A stretch of 64,000 bases of DNA from assembly GCA_015680905.1 (NCBI GenBank), contig CM027377.1:2814501-2878500 (forward strand), given 5' to 3'. Made by a program: the position numbers and the translations under genes. A model generated the notes under the pieces. The model saw nothing but the letters and a program-made list of their open reading frames with translations, ran no database searches and was not told the DNA's origin. Shown piece by piece: positions 12,320 to 25,900 of the stretch. Numbering within the stretch: position 1 is the stretch's first letter; each line of letters opens with the position of its first letter. The stretch comes from Coptis chinensis. Taxonomy: Eukaryota > Streptophyta > Magnoliopsida > Ranunculales > Ranunculaceae.

Positions 12320-13838
12320 ATTCATATGGTTCAATGAACATCTTTGAAGCATTTCCTTTCTAGTTGGCCTGCTACGCAGCTCAGGATCCCTATCAGCGTC
12401 TTTTACCCAGTGCTGTTCTATGCAACAAAGGTAGATAGTACGGTTTACCTGGACTGGTTTTAGTGTTTAGTCTCCAGAGGCAGTTCTAGTGCAAGCATTG
12501 CACAATTTTCAGTTGTATTGGCTAAGTGCCTGGTCACATATATGTACCACTGGAAACATTTCGAAACTCGGGGCGTAGATTGGGAGGCTTGGTGCATTTT
12601 AATCAATGTGTCAGAGCTCTGACCTCTATATGTGATACTCTTTCTCCTTGTAAAAATATGTTTCTTTGCTCTGTGCCATTGGGTCGTCTTCTTGAGCAGG
12701 TTGAAGCTCGCATAGTTGCATGCACTAGTTGCACGGAGCTTCTGTTGAACTTGGAGTCCTCGGGAGAGACCTCACCTTTTAGGAGCAATTTGGGTGGATA
12801 GAAGAGCTATTTGGAACTATTCTGGGATCAAAACTCTACCTAGACCGAGCCTTGATTATCTAAGGCAATCCAGTGAAGCACTTGTTGATTGATTGCACTT
12901 TACAGTTTCATCTCAAGAGGCAGAAGCATGATCAATTCATTATTCATGTTAGCTTCAATTATTCTAACCACATACGGGCACCATTTATTTTCCCAGCTTA
13001 GCAAACTTAGTCATCCTGAAGTTGAACAAGGCGTTGTTCTTTAGGCGCAATTTTTCCTTGGACAGTTGCTCTTTCGACTGTCAGCTAATGTAGACTCCTT
13101 GACCAACTACTTGGAATTAGATTGTTGACATTCACCACCAATAGTTGAACATTGACTTTTTGGTTCACGTTTGGCTTTCCGAACTTGTTTTCAAATGCTC
13201 ATTAAATAACTTGGAGGAACGTTTGAAGTCATTGGTTAAGACTGGTTTAGTTTCAGTAAGACAAAGGCAGAAAAAGGAGAAAAATATCAAGTTTCATCTA
13301 TGACTTATTTAGTGTGTTGTTACCATTTGTGCTACAGAGATGAGAAAGATGTAAGGGACTCTTGGGAGTTCGGACTGCCATCTCAAAGAACTAGAATACT
13401 AGATATTCTCACAACAACAATGCATCATATAGAAAACTTGACTTGAAATAGACCTCTTTATGCTCACAGTGTAGGCTCCTCTGAGCTCCATTTAGCCAAC
13501 TACTTCATAAACAAACTAAGAAATCAGTATTAAGCTCCATCGAAATGTACGCAGGGAAGAACTCTATTGACAAATTACAAGGAAGGTGTCACTCTGATGA
13601 TGTCGCGTAATCCATAAATGAAACCCTGATCTCGAAAGTGAAAAAGAAAAAAATGTACTTAAAAGAGTTTGATATGTGGGTTTGTTGGTTAGATCCTCTA
13701 TAGTCTATACTGATTCGGAACACAAAACTCCGAGAATATGAAATACAAATACATATTTACAGCTGATTCAAATTAAATAAGAAATTCACTGCAGATGTCA
13801 GTGTCTCTGATCCTTTTTTATTCCATTCTGTCCCTGCC
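12320..13838. other. Intergenic region between the SINE and the PSKR1-type gene
   Basis: I see no supported gene. A 91-codon open frame at 12526-12801 has no recognisable motif and no splice context. The part from about 13500 probably holds the 3' UTR of the minus-strand receptor gene. Confidence 0.4.
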
Positions 13839-16800
13839 TCACTTGCCATAACTATCAAGATTTTCAAGCCATGAGAGTAGCTGTTGTGTGGACGGTCTTA
13901 CCTTGGGCGATTCACTCAAGCAAAGGCAAGCAACTTCAAGCATTCGTAGTATTTCTTTATCATGCTGCTTGTCATATATGAAAGGATCAATGACTTCAGC
14001 TTCCCTTTTCTCCTCCTTCATTTGGAACACCCATGAGATCAAATTCCGGAAACCTTTTGGCTTGCACATATCCATAGGCCTTCTTCCTGTGAGAAGCTCC
14101 AATAAAACAACACCAAAACTGTACACATCCCCCTTAAAAGTGGCCACAGAGGACTGGCCATACTCAGGAGGGATATAGCCCAAAGTTCCAACTAGGTCTG
14201 TGGTGACATGAGTGTCGTAAGGCCGTATGAGCCTTGCAAGCCCAAAGTCTGCCAAATGAGCTTCGAACTTCTCATCAAGGAGTATATTGCTTGACTTGAC
14301 ATCCCGGTGTAGAATATGAGGCTCACAAGACTGGTGCAAGTAAGCCAATCCCCTAGCAGCCCCTTGTGCTATCTGCAATCTTGTTTCCCAATCTAGTGAG
14401 CAAGTACCATCAAACTTTTCGTGTAGCCAGTAGTCCAAGCTCCCATTTTCCATATACGAGTAAATTAAGAGTCTATCGTTTTTGAAGCTGCAGTACCCTT
14501 GAAGGAGGACAAGGTTTTCATGCTGAGCTCGTGAGAGAGCTTCAACTTCAGCTCGGAATTCTCTGTCCATCTGTCCACAATCACCAGAGAGTCGTTTAAT
14601 AGCGACTTTTGTCCCATCTGGAAGAGTTGCTTTATACACCAGGCCAAATCCACCGCATCCAATGATGTTTGCTTGATCAAAGTTGCCAGTAGATTTCAGC
14701 AAGTCTTCAATATAGAGCTCTTTATTGTTCTCCTCGTCTTCAAATATAACTACTGATCTCGATCCAGTGACATCTAAATCTTTATCAAAGGAATCATTAT
14801 TAAACGTCTCGGTATCATTTTGTTTCCAACTGTCGGTTCTTGTCACAATGAAGAATATTATGGCAAGAAGAAATAGCGTCCCTGATCCAATTCCAACTGC
14901 CACACCAATGATGATCCCTATATTTCTCTTTGCCTTGCCGGATGATGCAGGCACTTCAAGATTTGGAGAATCCTGCTGTGGTGGGCAAGCGTTAGAGTGT
15001 TCGTAACAGAGACCAGCATTTCCTTCATAGCTTGACACTGGAAAAGTCGAAAACTGGCCTTCCAAAGGGATCCTCCCAACCAACTTATTGAAGGCAACAG
15101 AGAACTTCGATAGAAAGCTGAGGTTGGACAGTGAAGGGGGTATATGGTTCCAGACAAACTATTATGGGACAAATCCAAACTCTCTAAGCTCTTCATACGT
15201 GATAGCTCAGAAGGAATTGACCCTGAGAGATCATTTGACTTCAGGTCGAACACAATAAGCTTCTTCAGATTCCCAAACTCTGGCCAAACAGGTCCAGTGA
15301 GGTTGTTATAGCTAAGATCCAAAGATGGTGGGAAGCTCAAAATCTGATTATACTGCAGCACCCTAGCACTGCTCTGGTTTTGTTTAAGGAAAAATGGGAT
15401 GTCAGGAGACGGTTCTTCCAACGAGATGTTACGGTCAATGAGGCTTTCCAATTTGGTCAAGCTACTTGGGATATCTCCAGAAAGAGAATTGTTCGACAAA
15501 TCCAAGTAAAATAGGGATTGCATCCCGCCTAGCCAATTTGGAATGGTTCCACTCAAGTGATTCAACGATAGATCCAACAACTGCAATTTGGTAGAATTTC
15601 TCAGCCACTGTGGAATAGATCCGGTCAGGCCACAATATGCAATTACAAGAGCTGTAAGGTTCTCAAACTTTATATCTGCAACCGCTGGCATCACTTCAGA
15701 TTGGAAGTTCAGGGTGAGCACAAGGGTTTTTAGGCTCCCGCATTGCTGCAAAACAGCAAGAGCAGCTGAAATATTGTGAATGCTGGTGTTAGAAAGCGAG
15801 AGGTAAGAGAGGGACTGCAAATTCTTGAAGCTTTCGGGAATTTGGCCGTTGAGATTATTCCTAGCAAAATTAATAGCTCTCAGTGCTCGACAAGAGGAGA
15901 GACTATCAGGAAGGGGACCATTGAGTTTATTCGAACCAAGATCAATGGAACTAATATTAACCATTGCTGTGCAGTTAAAATATATGGAACCACTCAAAGA
16001 ATTGTTTCTGAGAGAAAGCAACCGGATTGAAGGGGAGTTTGATAAAGAAGCAGGTATACGGCCACCGAAGTTATTTGAATGGGCAGTGAGATGCTCTAGC
16101 TTTCCAAGACTACCAAAAACATCTGGGAGAAATCCTGAAAAACTATTCTGTGATACATCCAATTCAACAAGCTCAGAGAGGTTGCCAATTCCAACACTTA
16201 ACATCCCTGAAAATATGTTATCCTGAATATGCAAAACCTTTTAACTGTTTTAACAAGAACAAATCCTCCGGCAAACCCCCAGAGAGATCATTTGAATGGA
16301 CTTCTAAATACTGTAAACTTGTACAATTCCCAAAACCACTAGGAAAATTTCCAACAAAATAGTTCAAGGACAAATTTAGAACTTGGATTCGGGTTGAGTT
16401 TTTACATATACCTGCACTGATGTTACCCACAAGCAAATTTTCAGAAGCATCGAAACTCCTTAAAGATGGTAGACTAGTCTCCCCCGGGATCATGCCAGTA
16501 AATTCATTGTAACTCAAGTCAAGAACCTCTAACTTCTGCATTTGAAACAGTTTCAATGGAAGAGGGCCCTTAAGAAAATTTTGAGAAAGATTCAATATTT
16601 TCAACTGATCCAAACCAGCTAAAGATTCAGATATGTTCCCTCTTAATCTTTGCCTCACAATCTTTATACCAGTAACCCTCGAATTTTCACAAACTACCCC
16701 AAACCAATTACAACAGTCTGAAGAAGAAGAATTAATACTAGATTCCAAACTGTTGATAAAACCTTCCAATGCAATCAAATCATTTGGATTGCAAGTTTGG

Positions 16801-16871
16801 TTTTGAGAATTCAGTACTTGACTAAACACCAAGAGAATGATCACAACAAGAATATCTCCAAACCACCCCAT
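13839..16871 (-). CDS. PSKR1: Phytosulfokine receptor 1-type LRR receptor kinase, with two frame breaks
   Basis: An intronless gene of about 1,009 codons, matching the usual length of PSKR1. Start [18 protein letters not shown] gives a clear signal peptide (longer in-frame starts up to 16979 would bury it). Then come a cysteine cap ([10 protein letters not shown]), about 20 LRRs, the island domain (EPSPDIPFF then [12 protein letters not shown]), a transmembrane helix ([19 protein letters not shown]) and an active-looking kinase ([27 protein letters not shown]). PSKR1 binds sulfated pentapeptide PSK at the plasma membrane with a SERK co-receptor. The frame is broken twice against the family: an extra base near 16237-16243 (LKQLKG then HIQDNIFSG; removal gives LKVLHIQDN) and an extra TA at 15141-15144 (SLSGTI then PPSLSNLSF). 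Everything else is intact, so this is either a recent pseudogene or a consensus error. Confidence 0.88.
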
Positions 16872-17567
16872 CTCTCCAAACTCACCAAAAAAAAAATCAA
16901 AAGAATGGATCTTTATCTTTCTACTTGTACCAAAACCCATATAATATATGATGTTTCTCCTTAAACAAGCATATGACAAGTAAAGAAGAAGTGAAAGTTG
17001 ATTGCTAAGAAATAAAGCAAGGACAAAAACTGTCAGATTTTTGACTTTTTTGACCTGCTGTTATGGGATGTTCAGTAAAGAGAGCGAAAGCAAAGAAGAG
17101 TGTTGGGGGTGTACAAATGTGACCGTTGGACTGGTTGTAGCAGGTAACTCAGAATCCTGAGTCTCACCTCGTGCAACTTGTCAAATCTACGCAATAGTAT
17201 ACCTTTGTATAGAGTAACACACGCTTATTGTATTACATTAAAGTCAGTCAAAACTTGCCAAATAGAAAAAATTTAAGAAACTTGTTTAAGTTTTAGTCTA
17301 GAAAAATGGACTGTCTTCTAGATAACAGGTTACAAATTTTACACACTTACACTTAAGCGCAAATTATCTTCTTAGCAATTCGGGATACGGGAAAAATTTG
17401 AGAATTATTTGGTGATTTAAAAAAACGGAACGGTCAATACGATAATTACGTGGTGTTTAATTAATACGTGTTTTAAATGTTTGGTTATAAAAATTTGGAA
17501 GTCAAAAATTCAAATTCGTGATATTATGTTAGTAAATATTAATAATAGTTATTATTTTTTATACGCC
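16872..17567. other. 5' flank of the PSKR1-type gene
   Basis: This is the upstream region of the minus-strand receptor gene. No separate gene or repeat was recognised. I did not find a convincing TATA box at a usual distance. Confidence 0.4.
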
Positions 17568-17948
17568 TTGGCTAGAGTGACATCCTTATAATGACATACT
17601 TATTGTACATCCTATCAAAAAATGCATTTCAACAATGAATTAATGGCTGATTTTTTGTTGATATATTCTACCCACCATGGATTATATCCCTACTAAAAAT
17701 TAGCTCAATCCAATATGTTGAACTTTGTCAAAAATAGTGTTTTAAGTTTGCAATTTTATCTAACGGTCTAAAAATAATTTTAAGTTTGACAATGCTAGAA
17801 ATATCGAATTGAGCTAATTTTTTGTAGAGATATAATCCATGGTGGGTAGAATATATCTACAAAAAATCAGCCACTAATTCATTATTGAAATGCACTTTTA
17901 ATAGGATGTACAATAAAGATGTCATTATAAGGATGTCACTCTAGCCAA
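17568..17948. mobile_element. Foldback MITE with arms of about 160 bp
   Basis: Left arm starts TTGGCTAGAGTGACATCCTT and the right end reads as its complement (GGATGTCACTCTAGCCAA). The arms stay paired inward through CCACCATGGATTATATC and TTAGCTCAAT, leaving a loop of roughly 55 bases. It has no coding capacity. I found no clear target duplication, so the superfamily is open. Confidence 0.75.
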
Positions 17949-18365
17949 AATAGTTTTTATAACATAATAAACATATATGAACAATTTAGCTACAAAAAAA
18001 TTGAAACTAATTGAATGGTCAACATAGGTACTTTCATTTATTTGTTATTGGATTGAAATTAAATTTCAAATTTCAAAATACACACACACCATGACATGAC
18101 AATTTAAATATTGCCTAAAAAATATAAAAACAAAACTTTTGGATTAATTTATCACTAAAAATATAAGAGCAAGGGACTTAAAGTAAAAGTGAAGACATAA
18201 ATTACATAAAAAATAAAAAAACGCAACTGAATTTTTTTTTATTCATTTTTTTATTTTATTTTTTAACCGGATTTTTGAGTCGAGGATTTTTGAAAAATTC
18301 GACAAAATCTGTATTATTCGTTTCAAGGCAAAAAAATCATTAATTATTGCGAATCTTTCAAACAT

Positions 18366-18996
18366 TCGGAAATATTATACATTTTGCCTTTCAAAATGAG
18401 ATTCGCAAATTATTCGCGAATAATTATGTGAATTGCTAACAAGGGTTACCTTAGAACTCTCTAATAAATTTGTATAAATTCATACAATAAAATACAAAAT
18501 ATTGGTCGAAATATGACCTTGGAATCTCTGTGGACATTGCGGACACATCTCTGGCTGTGATAGTGAAATATAAATTTGACAAATGAAGTAATGAGTAATC
18601 TCTTTCGAAAGTCTTACTAGTGACTTTCCAATGCTGGTAAGCAATTTATGTAAGAGTCGCCACACTGCTACTTGCTTTCTTGGAAATATTATACATTTTG
18701 TCCTTCAAAAATTCGATTTGCAAATTATTCGCGAATAATTATGTGAATTGCTAACAAGGGTTACCTTAGAACTCTCTAATAAAATTGTATAAAGTCATAC
18801 AATAAAATACAAAATATTGGTCGAAATATGACCTTGGAATCTCTGTGGACATTGCAGACACATCTGTGGCTGTGATAGTGAAATATAAATTTTACAAATG
18901 AAGTAATGAGCAATCACTTTCGAAAGTCTTACTAGTGACTTTCCAATGCTGGTAAGCAATTTATGTAGGAGTCGCCACACTGCTACTTGCTCTCTT
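18366..18996. repeat. Tandem duplication, two units of about 315 bp
   Basis: Unit 1 (about 18366-18680) and unit 2 (about 18681-18996) match almost base for base at an offset of 314-315, from GGAAATATTATACATTTTG through CTGCTACTTGC. Each gives a short minus-strand frame of similar sequence (61 and 71 codons, with WRLLHKLLTSIGKSLVRLSK), open only because the unit was copied. I do not recognise the peptide. Confidence 0.85.
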
Positions 18997-20896
18997 GGAC
19001 CCTTTTTCACAAAGTGGAGCTTAACATAGCCTATAAATCAAATAACATAGCCTCGTGGAATACAACGTATAGGAATTTAACTATTTTATACTTGTTATTA
19101 AAAATAAAAGAGATTTGATGTGTTGGTTCAATTATAATTCATAATTCTGACGGAATTCTCCGTCAGAATATTTTGGTTTTTAAGAAATTTGAAATTCCTG
19201 ATCAAAAGTTGAAAAAAGATAAATTTTCAAATGGCACTTGAAATATAACAAAATAAAACTTAACATTTCGGATTTGTCTGAATTCCAAAAAATTTGAAAT
19301 CTTGAACTATGGGTTCAACAAGGTAGAATCTACTATGGGATTAGTTTGGGTAGTTGGTTACTAAATAGCAATATAGCTAAGTTGACATTGTTGAAAGTTG
19401 CAACCCTTTAATTGATTTTTAAGACTTCTCAATTTGTAGTACACCGATTTAGCATTCATTGACTAGTGGCGACCTTCGAGAAATGTGAGTACTCACAACG
19501 ATCATTGACCTTATGCGGCACATTCCTTTCGGAGTTTACAAACAATATTAAAAGTAATTTATTTTCCACATTAATTTGATCAATATGGTTTTTTTTTGGT
19601 AACTGATCAATAAGGTTGAACAAACTTCAATATTCAACTGGTAGAAACCATTTTTAGATTTTAGAAGAAGGGAAATTGGAAAAACTATGACAAGTTTGAC
19701 AGCAACAAATTATTAAGTTTTGTTGTAGCTATCAAATCCTCATCGTAATGCCAATTTAAGCAGATGTATATCAGTGCTTCAGCTCATCTAGATAGGTATG
19801 TGCATGAGTGCATGACGTGCACAATAGCTTTTCAGCTCATAACTAGAACATAAGAAGTACCATTGGAGGATTCATATATAATGCTCATTTTATATTTGAT
19901 TTCACTAGTGATGTTCTATTTGGCATATTCTGATTGATATTTCATTTTTAAGTGCAGGCGTGCAGCATATGGCTAGAGATGTCACGTCTGAAAATTATCA
20001 TCTCTACATAATCTTCGTTTTTATTATTTTGTCAATCAGACAATCCAATAAGCTAGAGAGAGTAACCTTGACTCATTTCTTTCTAGAAGAGTACCCTTGA
20101 AATTACCCCTGATCTAGTTCTATTTGGAAACTGGGTCATGAAACATATTTACCAAGTTGTATACTGGTCATCTGGTATGGATGTTCTTTGAGGGTTAGTT
20201 CATAGTTGTAGCTTTGCAGAGTCCCGATCCTTCACCAAAATTAACAAATTTAATCAATACCTGTTGTCCAATTGTCCAAGTGATTGTTCAACACTTGGAC
20301 CCTTTATTTTTTTGAATTGTTTCTCTTTTATTAACTCACAAGGCTGAAGGCTTTGAATGCTATTCTCCCTGTTTATGCCCGACTGCGGGGAAATTGAACT
20401 AACTAACGTACAAAACTGTAAGTCAGTGACCATCGACCCATAATAAAAAATCAATTTCAACTTTAGCAGTTAGCACTAGTTCTAACTTCTAAATCCCAAC
20501 TTAGTTGCACACTTGCACTAAAAACAGACATGTGGTAAGTGTTCCTCGTATAATCATAATGCAATTAACTATCTGATACAAATGTTGAGAAGTAATTTCT
20601 CATCATCAAACTGAATTCTTCATCATGCCAGCATGAATTGTATGTCAGCATCCTTAGCAGCTCTCCAAACAGATATATAATATGTAATCCAGATCACGGA
20701 GTTCTGATAGCTTCATGGAGTTTCAACTGTGAGAAGTCAGAACCATGTAATTAAACTAGTTAAAAGATGGTATATAGATCTCTGTACCCCTAATGGATAT
20801 CCAAATGTGTAGTGGATCTGTGGATATGAATGCCTACCAGCGGTAATTTCAACATAGGTAGCACTAGATATGTGGAGTTGATAGAAAGCAACTCAC
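18997..20896. other. AT-rich spacer, nothing recognised
   Basis: No gene, terminal repeat or RNA signature was identified. A 68-codon minus frame at 20254-20460 has no family features. Confidence 0.4.
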
Positions 20897-22259
20897 CTTC
20901 TGTCCCCCTTGAGAAAAATAGGCTCAATTTCCTTGAAAGTCTCTTCCACAGATTTGTTAGCATCAATCTGAGAAGAGAGCGAAACTGTGTAAATTCACCA
21001 AACTTTGTGAACAAGAAAATAAGCAAAACAACAAATTAACCATCATTAGGAATAAGAGAAACAAATGACCATCAGCATAGAAAACAACAAGAAACTAGAA
21101 CATCAGAACATTAACAGTCCAAAAGCTGCACTATCCAACCTGATTCCTCTTCAAACCACGTTCAATCATCACTTCCTCCAGACATTCCAAATATATTACA
21201 AGTTCCGGCTCAATTCCTATCATTGCATGACTCAGAAAGTTTGAATTGAAGTTGTTAAATTTACACAGAAAACTTACCACTTACCAAACTCTGGTATGCA
21301 GCAAGATTGTCCAAGCTACGGGGAAACCTGTCAAGTAGAAACCTTTTCTTACCACTTTCTTGCATCGCTTGTTTCAAAAGCCTTGTCATAAAATCGCCCT
21401 TATCCATGTACTCCTTAATCATGGCACTGCTCGACTTCATTTAGAATCCAATGAACTCATAATGTTCAAAAGTAAAACATTCCTTACAGATACCAATGTA
21501 CATTACTCAAGCCATATGCAACATTGCCCTGCATTGCCACAACATCCAGGGGCCACCTGATCTATTGTTTTGCTCGTCTATATAGTAATATATATTTTTT
21601 GAAATACCAATGACAAACAAATAATACCTGCGTTCGGCAAAGTTCGCCAGTACTTATATGATGATTATGATCAAACCCAAAGGTTTGGGCGAGTAGTTAA
21701 GATCGTAGTATAAAATATCAAGATATACCCATTTATCGATATATATCGTGGATATATCCTCCTTTTTGGAGATATTTGACATTGTTTCACATGCAAATAT
21801 TGTGGATATTTCTTGATATATCATGATACATTATTTATATTTATTTGAAATATAATGATAAATATTAAATAAAATTGTTATATACACAAAATATCGCAAA
21901 ATATCATAAATATTGCCGAAATATCACTGATATTTGTAATCGTATATATCTCTGAACATATCGAACATATCGTGATATTTATATATCTTTTTCTAAAATC
22001 TAGATAGATATCCCCAAATATCACGATATATTGAGATATTTTGTACTATAGTTCAGATTGGGTGCCCTTTCTAGTGCTTAGACCACCTGTCAAAATATTT
22101 ACTCAAAGCACCTGAATTTGCCCAAGAATCTTCCATAAGGCTATTACATATTTACATATATCCAAAATCAAATACCTACAAACTGAAAAGGGAATCAATG
22201 AGCTCACCCAACAGAAAGATAACGGTGACTTTCTTATTTGCAAAGTCTTCACTATTGTC
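20897..22259 (-). pseudogene. UMP-CMP kinase / adenylate kinase-like pseudogene
   Basis: On the minus strand, separate exon-like blocks keep family order: 22259-22208 (NKKVTVIFLLG), about 21690-21628 (HHISTGELCRTQ), about 21438-21286 (MIKEYMDKGDFMTRLLKQAM then RFLLDRFPRS), 21216-21140 (IEPELVIYLECLEEVMIERG, ending KRNQ) and 20967-20897 (IDANKSVEETFKEIEPIF). Most have usable splice borders, so this is a copied genomic gene rather than a retrocopy. The glycine-rich P-loop (GGPGSGKGTQ in the family) is absent and its place is taken by a GATATATC-rich stretch (about 21695-22060). The exon with the REDD/arginine block is also missing. The LTR element at 22302 sits just upstream. Function as a nucleotide kinase is very unlikely. 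Confidence 0.75.
21695..22060. repeat. GATATATC-rich simple/complex repeat inside the kinase pseudogene
   Basis: About 365 bases rich in variants of GATATATCG, AAATATC and TGATATTT, with palindromic character. It lies exactly where the P-loop part of the kinase pseudogene should be. It may be a decayed inverted-repeat insertion, but no ends were resolved. Confidence 0.5.
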
Positions 22260-22301
22260 CTGCATTAGAAGATGATTAGATTTACCTAATTGTATGCATT
22301 G

Positions 22302-22944
22302 TGTTAGAATAGTTGTATGAACATAGCAACTAAAGTAGAAATGATGAAGGAAGCGATGGCAAAGATAGCAATGAAGAGACAAGGACAATGATGGCGGGAA
22401 TAACCAAGTGCGCTGGATTAGTCATCGCTTAAGGAAAGATTTAAGCCCCTTCCAATGGTGCGAGAAAAGCAACAAAGCGTCTTCCTCACATGATTCAATG
22501 GTTAACAGCTGACTGACTTTGCACTAGAGCAATGACTACCCTCTAGAACGGCAATATAACTCTCCTCGGTGGCCGACAGAAAGAAGAGAATAAGAAAAGG
22601 ACCTGGTTTGAGTTTTACGTTTTCTCGAGTTGAGTTTCGATCCAATCTATCTCTATGGACTCACAAATCCTATTTATAGAGGTTAGGAGGAAGAGAGACC
22701 AACTCCTAATAGAACACTTGAAACTTCTTTGCAAGAAAAAGGCAAAACAAGTTTAAAGCTATTGGTCAAACCACTACCCACAACAAGAAGCCCAAGCCCA
22801 GGCCGAACCCTACCCGATGTGGTGGATAACCAATGTGGGACTATCTACTATGCACTAAAGTGGAGAGAACACCCGTTGTTCATCTCCTCCACTTTGCACA
22901 CACACACACACTCGTGATTTAGAAATACACAAGAGATTCCAACA
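22302..22944 (-). repeat. LTR (3' LTR of the minus-strand copia-like element)
   Basis: A 643-bp terminal repeat, matched by the copy at 27357-27995. It contains a TATA-like CTATAAATAGGA (minus strand, near 22667-22680) and a CA-rich microsatellite near its minus-strand start. Ends are TG...CA. Confidence 0.88.
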
Positions 22945-25900
22945 ATCCCCACTATTTCAAAATACTAATAGTCCTCCACTATTTTGGAATAGGATATTAC
23001 AAAAAGAAATTGGTTAACGAAATGCCGAGAGAATCGAAAAAACAATGCATAAGATCTTGGTGCTTTACGGGCTTGAACCACCATAGGGTAACATATCTTA
23101 TAATACGTGAAAGTGGTGGATTAAAAAAAAATTTGAACCAACATTCCCTTGTAGTAAAATAGAGGACATGCACCCACATTGCTCTTTCATTATATGCATG
23201 TTCTCGTGTTTAAGCTTTTGGCCCTTCGGCTGCACGTGTTCCATGAATGCTCTAGAGAGTACTTGCATGAATACTCATAAGAACCGACCCAGTTCTACAT
23301 TCACGTGCGTGGATATCCATCAAGTGTACATTGCGGTTAAAATACACTATCTCATTATAAAAAAAATGGACTATGGATTCCAATAAGAGTAAAATAACTC
23401 ATCCTTTCTCATTGTAATTCAAGTTATACTAAGTATACAAAAATGCTATCTAGTCATAGGGTGGGGCGCCTCAAAAGAAAGACAATAGCATACCGTGAGC
23501 GGCGAGGTGACTTGATTTTCCCTTTGAACCTAATTAATGGGATCTCCAATCACATAGGTGGGGTTGCCGTCGTGTAAGCCCTCTATCTAAGGCAAAAGTC
23601 CCATCCCCTCGACGATAACCACTTGCCTCCAAAAAGAATGGTGCGGTTAGACATGTGGCCAAACTAAGTCCAACCTAACATAATCTCTAGCAACCGCTTG
23701 ATTAAGTTATATCTCAACTTACATGTATTCTTTTCCCATTGCATAAGATAACATGTCTTAGCTATTGCAATGAGACAGTTGCAAATCATATACACATCGA
23801 GGTGTTTTAGAGCCAACGGGAAGATTTTCCAAGAGGTTGCTAACCCACTCGGCATCATCACATGCCTTTTCTAAAGGCGATTAGCTTGATGATATCCAAG
23901 ACACTCAATTTCCACCAAAGGTAAACACATAAACATTCTTTGGATCCAGGTTTATAACATATTACCCTTCTAACAATGATGGAAATCTACTAAATATCAG
24001 TCCATAATCAATGGCTCTGCTATAGTACTTGGATAATCTGACAATATACATCAAAGTTTCTTATAAGGACACAATGGGTTATCAACTCAGTATGCCATTA
24101 ATGTAGGCAATGTCATGTCTCACATACATTATCCATCAAGTACAATTGGCTACCATTGATATTGACATATTTAGTATGAGAAAACACAAGGAGATTATTT
24201 TTCATAAGATGGATATTTGCCACAAAAGGTGTTAACACATGCTTACTATCATAATACCCATACTTTTCAATGAAAAATATTTCTACTAAGTGTTATATAA
24301 CAATATAATGAGACCAACATGAGTTTTAATTCCTATATTCACCAGTCATTCAATTCTCTAGTGCCCGAAATTCCCTATACCATCCGGCGGTCTGGTTTAA
24401 GGTATGCCGCCATTGGCTCTCAACCATATTCAAACGTCAACATCTTGACAACCTAATATAGCGATTCTGAAATGAGTTTAACAACATAATAAACTATCAT
24501 TTTCAATGACGGTTTATGATGTGTTTCAAATAGGAATTTCTCTGTCTCATACACATTCTCAATGCTAGCACTCATGATATTAAATCATCTAAACAAAGAG
24601 AGATTAACATATGTGTCTTGTTTTGCTCTAAAGAAAGTACACATTTTTTATCAACAACGGTACTTTGACATCCATATGACACTAATATGTTGTTGAATTG
24701 CTCATGCCATTTATAGGCGCTTGAATCAACTCATACAAAGATTTAACTAAATTGTATACCTTCAACTCATCACCTGGTACTACTTGGTATTGTAGTTCCG
24801 CACAACTACTCAGCTAGAGTCTTTAGAATTCTGTAGAATAAATTCTAGTTATATGAGCAAGGTTTCAAAATAGTATAAATCTTGTCTCTGATTGAAACCC
24901 CTTGGCTATTATTATTAGCATTGTATTTTGCAAAACAACTATCACGTTTTAGTTTTCTCTTGAAAATCCAATTCAACCTATAGATCCCCCAATAAATCAA
25001 GAGTCCAGTTTAGAAGAGTTGTATCCTTAAAAAAAGGACACTTCTCATAAACAGACAACTTCCTTATAGGTTAATGAATATTCCTCAAGAAACATATAAA
25101 CATCATCACCGTGAATGGTGAAAATACTCATTAATAGTCTTCCAAATTTCTTGTGCAGAAATAATGGGATTATCTTATGTAGTTCATTATGAACATTCAA
25201 CCACTCTATGACAATTTCTCAGAAAGCACAACCTCAAATAAAATTAGCATATAAGACATTCAATAATAGTGTAGTATCTATAAAATTGTTATCACTCATG
25301 ACAACTAAAAACAAACATCACTATTATGAGTTTCACCAATGAACATCTACTAGATAATTCTAGGTCTCAAAAAGACTTCTTTTAGATTCATTCACAATAG
25401 CCTTGGCAAGACACCCCCACATTTTGAAGCATTTTGGATAGGCCCAAGACCTTTTCATACTTTGTAGTTCAAATCTTTCCAATTATCTTGTGAGATGAAC
25501 TATGGTAAAAACAAATGTTATGCATATGGGTCACCACCTCCCACAGTTCAATGGTTACTCAACCTAATCAAACTTACATGCAAAACACATTATACCGCTA
25601 CAAACACTAAAAAGAAACAACAACAATAAAATGCACTCTTATGACAAGAATATACTTTACTCAAGTCTATGATTTCGGATCATATTAAACATAGTCATAT
25701 TATGTTCATGCTATCTATATGAAAGGAAATCCACAAGTGATTCAAATGAATTTTAAAGAATAGAAGAATTAGATGAAAAAGGTTTTACCCGAGATAATAT
25801 CATTATCATCATTCTTTTCATCATTCAACATTCCAACTGTCATAGGGAGACAATCCACGCACTTGTACATCACCTTGGCTATTTATCCATAGTCATAGGA

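Noticed and set aside
12526-12801. 91-codon plus frame downstream of the SINE
   Set aside because: No recognisable domain and an overlapping minus frame of similar length; likely chance.
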